DNA from: CAIRYW01 sp041665985
Lineage (GTDB): Bacteria > Patescibacteriota > Minisyncoccia > Phycocordibacterales > CAIRYW01
Length of the DNA stretch: 42,785 nucleotides
NCBI GenBank assembly: GCA_041665985.1
Contig: JBAYHV010000003.1
Span: 1 to 42,785, forward strand
Reading direction: 5' to 3'
A program made the translations under genes and the position numbers. The notes under the pieces are model-generated. The model did not search any database. It was not told the origin of the DNA and saw only the letters and a program-made list of their open reading frames with translations. This document shows, in pieces, positions 40,258 through 42,785 of the stretch (positions are counted from its first letter, which is position 1; every line of letters begins with the position of its first letter).

Positions 40258-41292
40258 TTATATAATTTTTAAAAATTCCTTAATTATTTTTTCTACTTCT
40301 TTTGAATTTTCGGTTTGCATAAGTTTTTCGCGTAATTCCTTCATTTTCCGAAACTCATCCCGCCGGCCTTCGCCTGCTGGCTCAGAGCAAGGCGGGCAGG
40401 TAACATAAGCTTTGAAATGCTTTTTCATTACTGAAAAGTTTTTAAATCCAGTTAATTTTTTTTCAAAAATTTTTGTATGCTCAATTAAAATTTTTAGCTT
40501 CTTCTCAATATCTGGCTCTATTTTTTTACCCCTAAGTTCGGAGAAGAGCCAAGGTGTTCCAAATATTCCTCTTCCGATCATTATTCCGTCGCATCCCGTT
40601 TCTTTTATTCTTAAAATTCCCTCTTCAATATTTTTTACATCTCCATTTCCAATTATTAAAGTAGATTTTCCCAATTCATCTCTTATTTCCACAGCTCTTT
40701 TGACATAATCCCAATTTGCTGGAACTAAGGACATTTCTTTTCTTGTACGAGCATGCACTGTTAAGGCATCAATATCTTCCTCCAAAATTGCAGGGATCCA
40801 GGATTCTAGTTCTATTTTATTAAATCCAATTCTTGTTTTTACTGAAACTGGAATTTTATTTTTTCCGCTTGTTGCACCTCTCTTTGCAGCTTGAATAATT
40901 TCTTTAGCAAGCTTAGGATTTTTGATAAGTGATGCTCCTGCGCATTGTTTTTCAATTGTTTTGTCTGGACATCCCATATTTATATCAACTCCATCAAAAC
41001 CAAGATCTGCAATTAGCCGACTAGCCTTTTCAATATTTTCTGGTTTTGATCCAAAAATTTGAGCAACGATCGGTTTTTCTTCTTTTGTGAATTCAAAACT
41101 TTTTAACAATTTTTCCCTTCCCAGTTTAGGAGCAAGGCAAAGTCCGTCTGCAGAAACGAATTCTGTCCACAAAACATCAGGCTTGCCGTATTTTGTAATA
41201 ATTGCTCTAAATGCAGAATCAGTTACATCGGCCATTGGCGCTAGTGCAAAAAAAGGCTTTTTTAATTTTTTCCAAAAATTTATAGTTTTCAT
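40258..41292 (-). CDS. dus: tRNA-dihydrouridine synthase
   Basis: Flavin enzyme reducing uridines in the tRNA D-loop. I chose the ATG at 41292 (344 residues), giving MKTINFWKKLKKPFFALAPMADVTDSAF. An upstream GTG would only translate the REP-like repeat. Family motifs are ALAPMADVTDSAFR (FMN), INMGCPDKTIEKQCAGASL (catalytic Cys in GCP), VSVKTRIGF, LTVHARTRKE (His) and IIGNGDVKN with GIMIGRGIFG. A family B palindrome (40359-40400) is read in frame as CPPCSEPAGEGRRDE near the C-terminus. Which Dus subtype it is cannot be told. Confidence 0.92.
   Translation of the reverse strand: MKTINFWKKLKKPFFALAPMADVTDSAFRAIITKYGKPDVLWTEFVSADGLCLAPKLGREKLLKSFEFTKEEKPIVAQIFGSKPENIEKASRLIADLGFDGVDINMGCPDKTIEKQCAGASLIKNPKLAKEIIQAAKRGATSGKNKIPVSVKTRIGFNKIELESWIPAILEEDIDALTVHARTRKEMSLVPANWDYVKRAVEIRDELGKSTLIIGNGDVKNIEEGILRIKETGCDGIMIGRGIFGTPWLFSELRGKKIEPDIEKKLKILIEHTKIFEKKLTGFKNFSVMKKHFKAYVTCPPCSEPAGEGRRDEFRKMKELREKLMQTENSKEVEKIIKEFLKII
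40359..40400 (-). repeat. Family B palindrome in frame inside dus
   Basis: 42 bases, nearly identical to the helicase copy at 15111-15152 when both are read in coding direction, and in the same frame. Confidence 0.88.
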
Positions 41293-41304
41293 ATTTGTTT
41301 TTTT

Positions 41305-41376
41305 GTCATTCCCGCGAAGGCGGGAACCTAGAACAATACCACAATAATACTGGATTCCCGCCTTCGCGGGAATGAC
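41305..41376. repeat. REP-like inverted repeat (family A) upstream of dus
   Basis: The left arm GTCATTCCCGCGAAGGCGGG starts at 41305; the right arm, 41353-41376, ends CGCGGGAATGAC. If translated on the - strand it gives the VIPAKAGIQ...SRLRGND pattern typical of this repeat class, which inflates the dus ORF. Confidence 0.88.
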
Positions 41377-41426
41377 AAAGTGTTTTTTTTCACTAGCCAC
41401 TAATCACTAACAACTAGCAACTTCGT

Positions 41427-42575
41427 TTACTGATCTAGATTTCCTGATTCAGAATATCTCATATTATTTTGAATGAATCTCACTATTGTATCGGCATCAT
41501 TTTTCCGGCTGGGACTTTTTAAAATAGTAAGCAAAATATTTCTTTTTACTTTTCCGATTTGAATATTAAAGAAGGTTAGAGTTGTCTCGCCAGCAACCTC
41601 TGTGTAGCCATTTTTACCCCCTAGGAAGGTTTTGATCTGCATCATGCGATTACCGTTCATCCAAATGTGTCCGCTTATCGCATACTGCTTAACTCGTGTA
41701 ATATCCAAAATTTCTTTATGCTTTTTATAAATATAAGTCCCGAGCTTTAATAGATCATTTGCTGTTGTATTGTTGTTATGAGAAACACCGCTTGGTTCTA
41801 CAAAAGAAGAATTGACCATACCAATAGATCTTGCTTTTTTATTTATTTTCTCAATGAAAGCACTTCTTCCCTCTACAAAATTTTGAGCAATGACTTCTGC
41901 AGCATCATTTGATGATTCCATCAATAATGGATACAAAATATCTGTAAGCAAAAGTTTTTGTCCCGCACTAAGTTCACCTTCAGTGTTTATTGGAGAAAGA
42001 GCTGATGCTTTAACAATAAGTTCTTGATGCAAACTAATATTTTCTTTTGCAACAGCCGATGTCAGAAGTTTTGTAACTGATGCTGGCTGTAAAATCATTT
42101 CAGGATTTTTACTAATTATAGTTTCTCCAGTATCAAGATCCGCTACTGCAAACGAAAGAGCCGAGACTCTAGGAGATGTATTTTTTTCACTCAAAAAATA
42201 ATATTTTCCAGTTGAAGTAGAATTTTCTAATGCTGCGATCTCTCTATCATCAAGGGAGACATTATCTGAATCATTTGAACCTCCAAGAACTTGTGAATCC
42301 AGTGGTTCGGAGCTTAAAGCAAGAGCACTTTTATTGTTTTCATTTCCTACAATAAGTATTTTTGCCTGTGTTCCTAAATAAAAAATAGAATTCATAGAAG
42401 AAACACCTATAACAATCGCAGCTAAACCCCAAATTAAGGCTCTTTGCGTTGAAATTCCATGGTAAGGAGAATCAGAAACAACAACGATCCTTTCACCATG
42501 AGGACCTAGTTCAACCTTTTTTACATAGACATTACTCTGGTCTTTTAAATCTCTCTTAAAATCTTGATTATCCAT
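41427..42575 (-). CDS. D-alanyl-D-alanine carboxypeptidase (S11 family)
   Basis: Penicillin-binding DD-carboxypeptidase that trims peptidoglycan pentapeptides outside the membrane. I chose the ATG at 42575 (382 residues) over a TTG three codons upstream. Residues about 45-67 are a membrane anchor (ALIWGLAAIVIGVSSMN). The catalytic SxxK is SVTK (Ser166, Lys169) and the SxN motif is SSN (221-223). The third motif, usually KTG, is KNG (321-323) in GGKNGYTEVAGE. The linker from about 80 to 130 is Ser/Asp-rich. The Asn in the third motif may alter beta-lactam or substrate handling. The gene starts 11 bases after the clp stop. Confidence 0.88.
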   Translation of the reverse strand: MDNQDFKRDLKDQSNVYVKKVELGPHGERIVVVSDSPYHGISTQRALIWGLAAIVIGVSSMNSIFYLGTQAKILIVGNENNKSALALSSEPLDSQVLGGSNDSDNVSLDDREIAALENSTSTGKYYFLSEKNTSPRVSALSFAVADLDTGETIISKNPEMILQPASVTKLLTSAVAKENISLHQELIVKASALSPINTEGELSAGQKLLLTDILYPLLMESSNDAAEVIAQNFVEGRSAFIEKINKKARSIGMVNSSFVEPSGVSHNNNTTANDLLKLGTYIYKKHKEILDITRVKQYAISGHIWMNGNRMMQIKTFLGGKNGYTEVAGETTLTFFNIQIGKVKRNILLTILKSPSRKNDADTIVRFIQNNMRYSESGNLDQ

Positions 42576-42586
42576 ATTTAACAAAT

Positions 42587-42785
42587 TTAGATTTTAAGTT
42601 TAACAGAATCATTATCGGTTTCAAAACTCGCGGTCATTCCTGGTTTTAGGACACCTTGAATAATTCCAGAAGCAATTTTCTCTTCTACATCTTCTTCAAT
42701 AGCCCTTCTCATTGGACGAGCTCCAAATTTTGGATCTGTTCCTTTTTTGATCAGAAAATCTAAAAGCTCAGGAGTAATCTCAAAA
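42587..42785 (-). CDS. ClpB/ClpC ATPase, C-terminal end (partial)
   Basis: Only the last 66 codons lie in the window; the gene continues beyond 42785. The translation contains DFLIKKGTDPKFGARPMRR and AIEEDVEEKIASGII, the sensor-2 and D2-small domain of Hsp100/Clp AAA+ proteins (GARPLRR block). Whether it is the disaggregase ClpB or the ClpP partner ClpC cannot be told from this fragment. Confidence 0.85.
   Translation of the reverse strand, partial: FEITPELLDFLIKKGTDPKFGARPMRRAIEEDVEEKIASGIIQGVLKPGMTASFETDNDSVKLKI

Noticed and set aside
41293..41400. N-terminal extension of Dus from a GTG at 41400
   Set aside because: It only translates the REP-like repeat (VIPAKAGIQ...SRLRGND pattern). The ATG at 41292 gives a normal Dus N-terminus.

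Overview
This is an AT-rich window whose gene content, compact spacing, scarcity of Shine-Dalgarno sequences and abundance of short GC-rich palindromic repeats suggest a Patescibacteria (CPR) genome, most likely a Parcubacteria-type lineage. This placement is inferred from style and gene complement; no rRNA gene is present to confirm it. I saw no tRNA, rRNA or CRISPR array.

Layout. 1-430: a promoter, a 42-codon ORF that also folds as a structured RNA, a terminator and a perfect palindrome. 433-11463: an information-processing block on the + strand: trmD, rpoB, rpoC, dnaG, rpoD, with a structured rpoB leader. 11571-12312: two small hypothetical genes (-). 12362-15373: a UvrD-type helicase fused to an AddB-like nuclease. 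15470-18515 (-): membrane-anchored DsbA-like protein, a DEDD exonuclease, a hypothetical gene and hisS. 18572-21169: truB (+) and typA/bipA (-), then a 446-base intergenic region full of inverted repeats. 21616-24701 (-): DedA, a cytidylyltransferase, an M24 and an M29 peptidase. 24945-27078: a DedA-PAP2 fusion (-) divergent from uppP (+), pointing to lipid-carrier recycling.

27184-33101 (+) is the most unusual region. It is a tight operon with one free-standing ATP-grasp (PEP-synthase N-terminal) protein, three paralogues that each end in a phosphohistidine swivel domain but have different N-terminal domains, and a histidine phosphatase. The PEP/pyruvate barrel is absent. The arrangement is that of a rifampicin-phosphotransferase-like enzyme cut in two, with the acceptor half present three times. 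A decayed C-terminus of a DHA2/EmrB-type efflux pump lies just downstream.

33367-38731 (-): a J-domain protein with 46-residue tandem repeats, undecaprenol/diacylglycerol kinase, a YdjM-type membrane protein, a HIT protein, mscL with a zinc ribbon, a TagD-like cytidylyltransferase and small membrane proteins. 38839-40000: a small zinc-ribbon gene whose promoter carries the same 15-bp upstream element as the window-start promoter, with an IS481-like element abutting it. 40258-42785 (-): dus, a D-Ala-D-Ala carboxypeptidase and the 3' end of clpB/clpC.

Two genome-scale themes recur. GC-rich palindromes sit both between genes and in frame inside genes (rpoD, helicase, truB, M24 peptidase, dus). 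Several promoters sit so close to the start codon that the mRNAs should be leaderless or nearly so.
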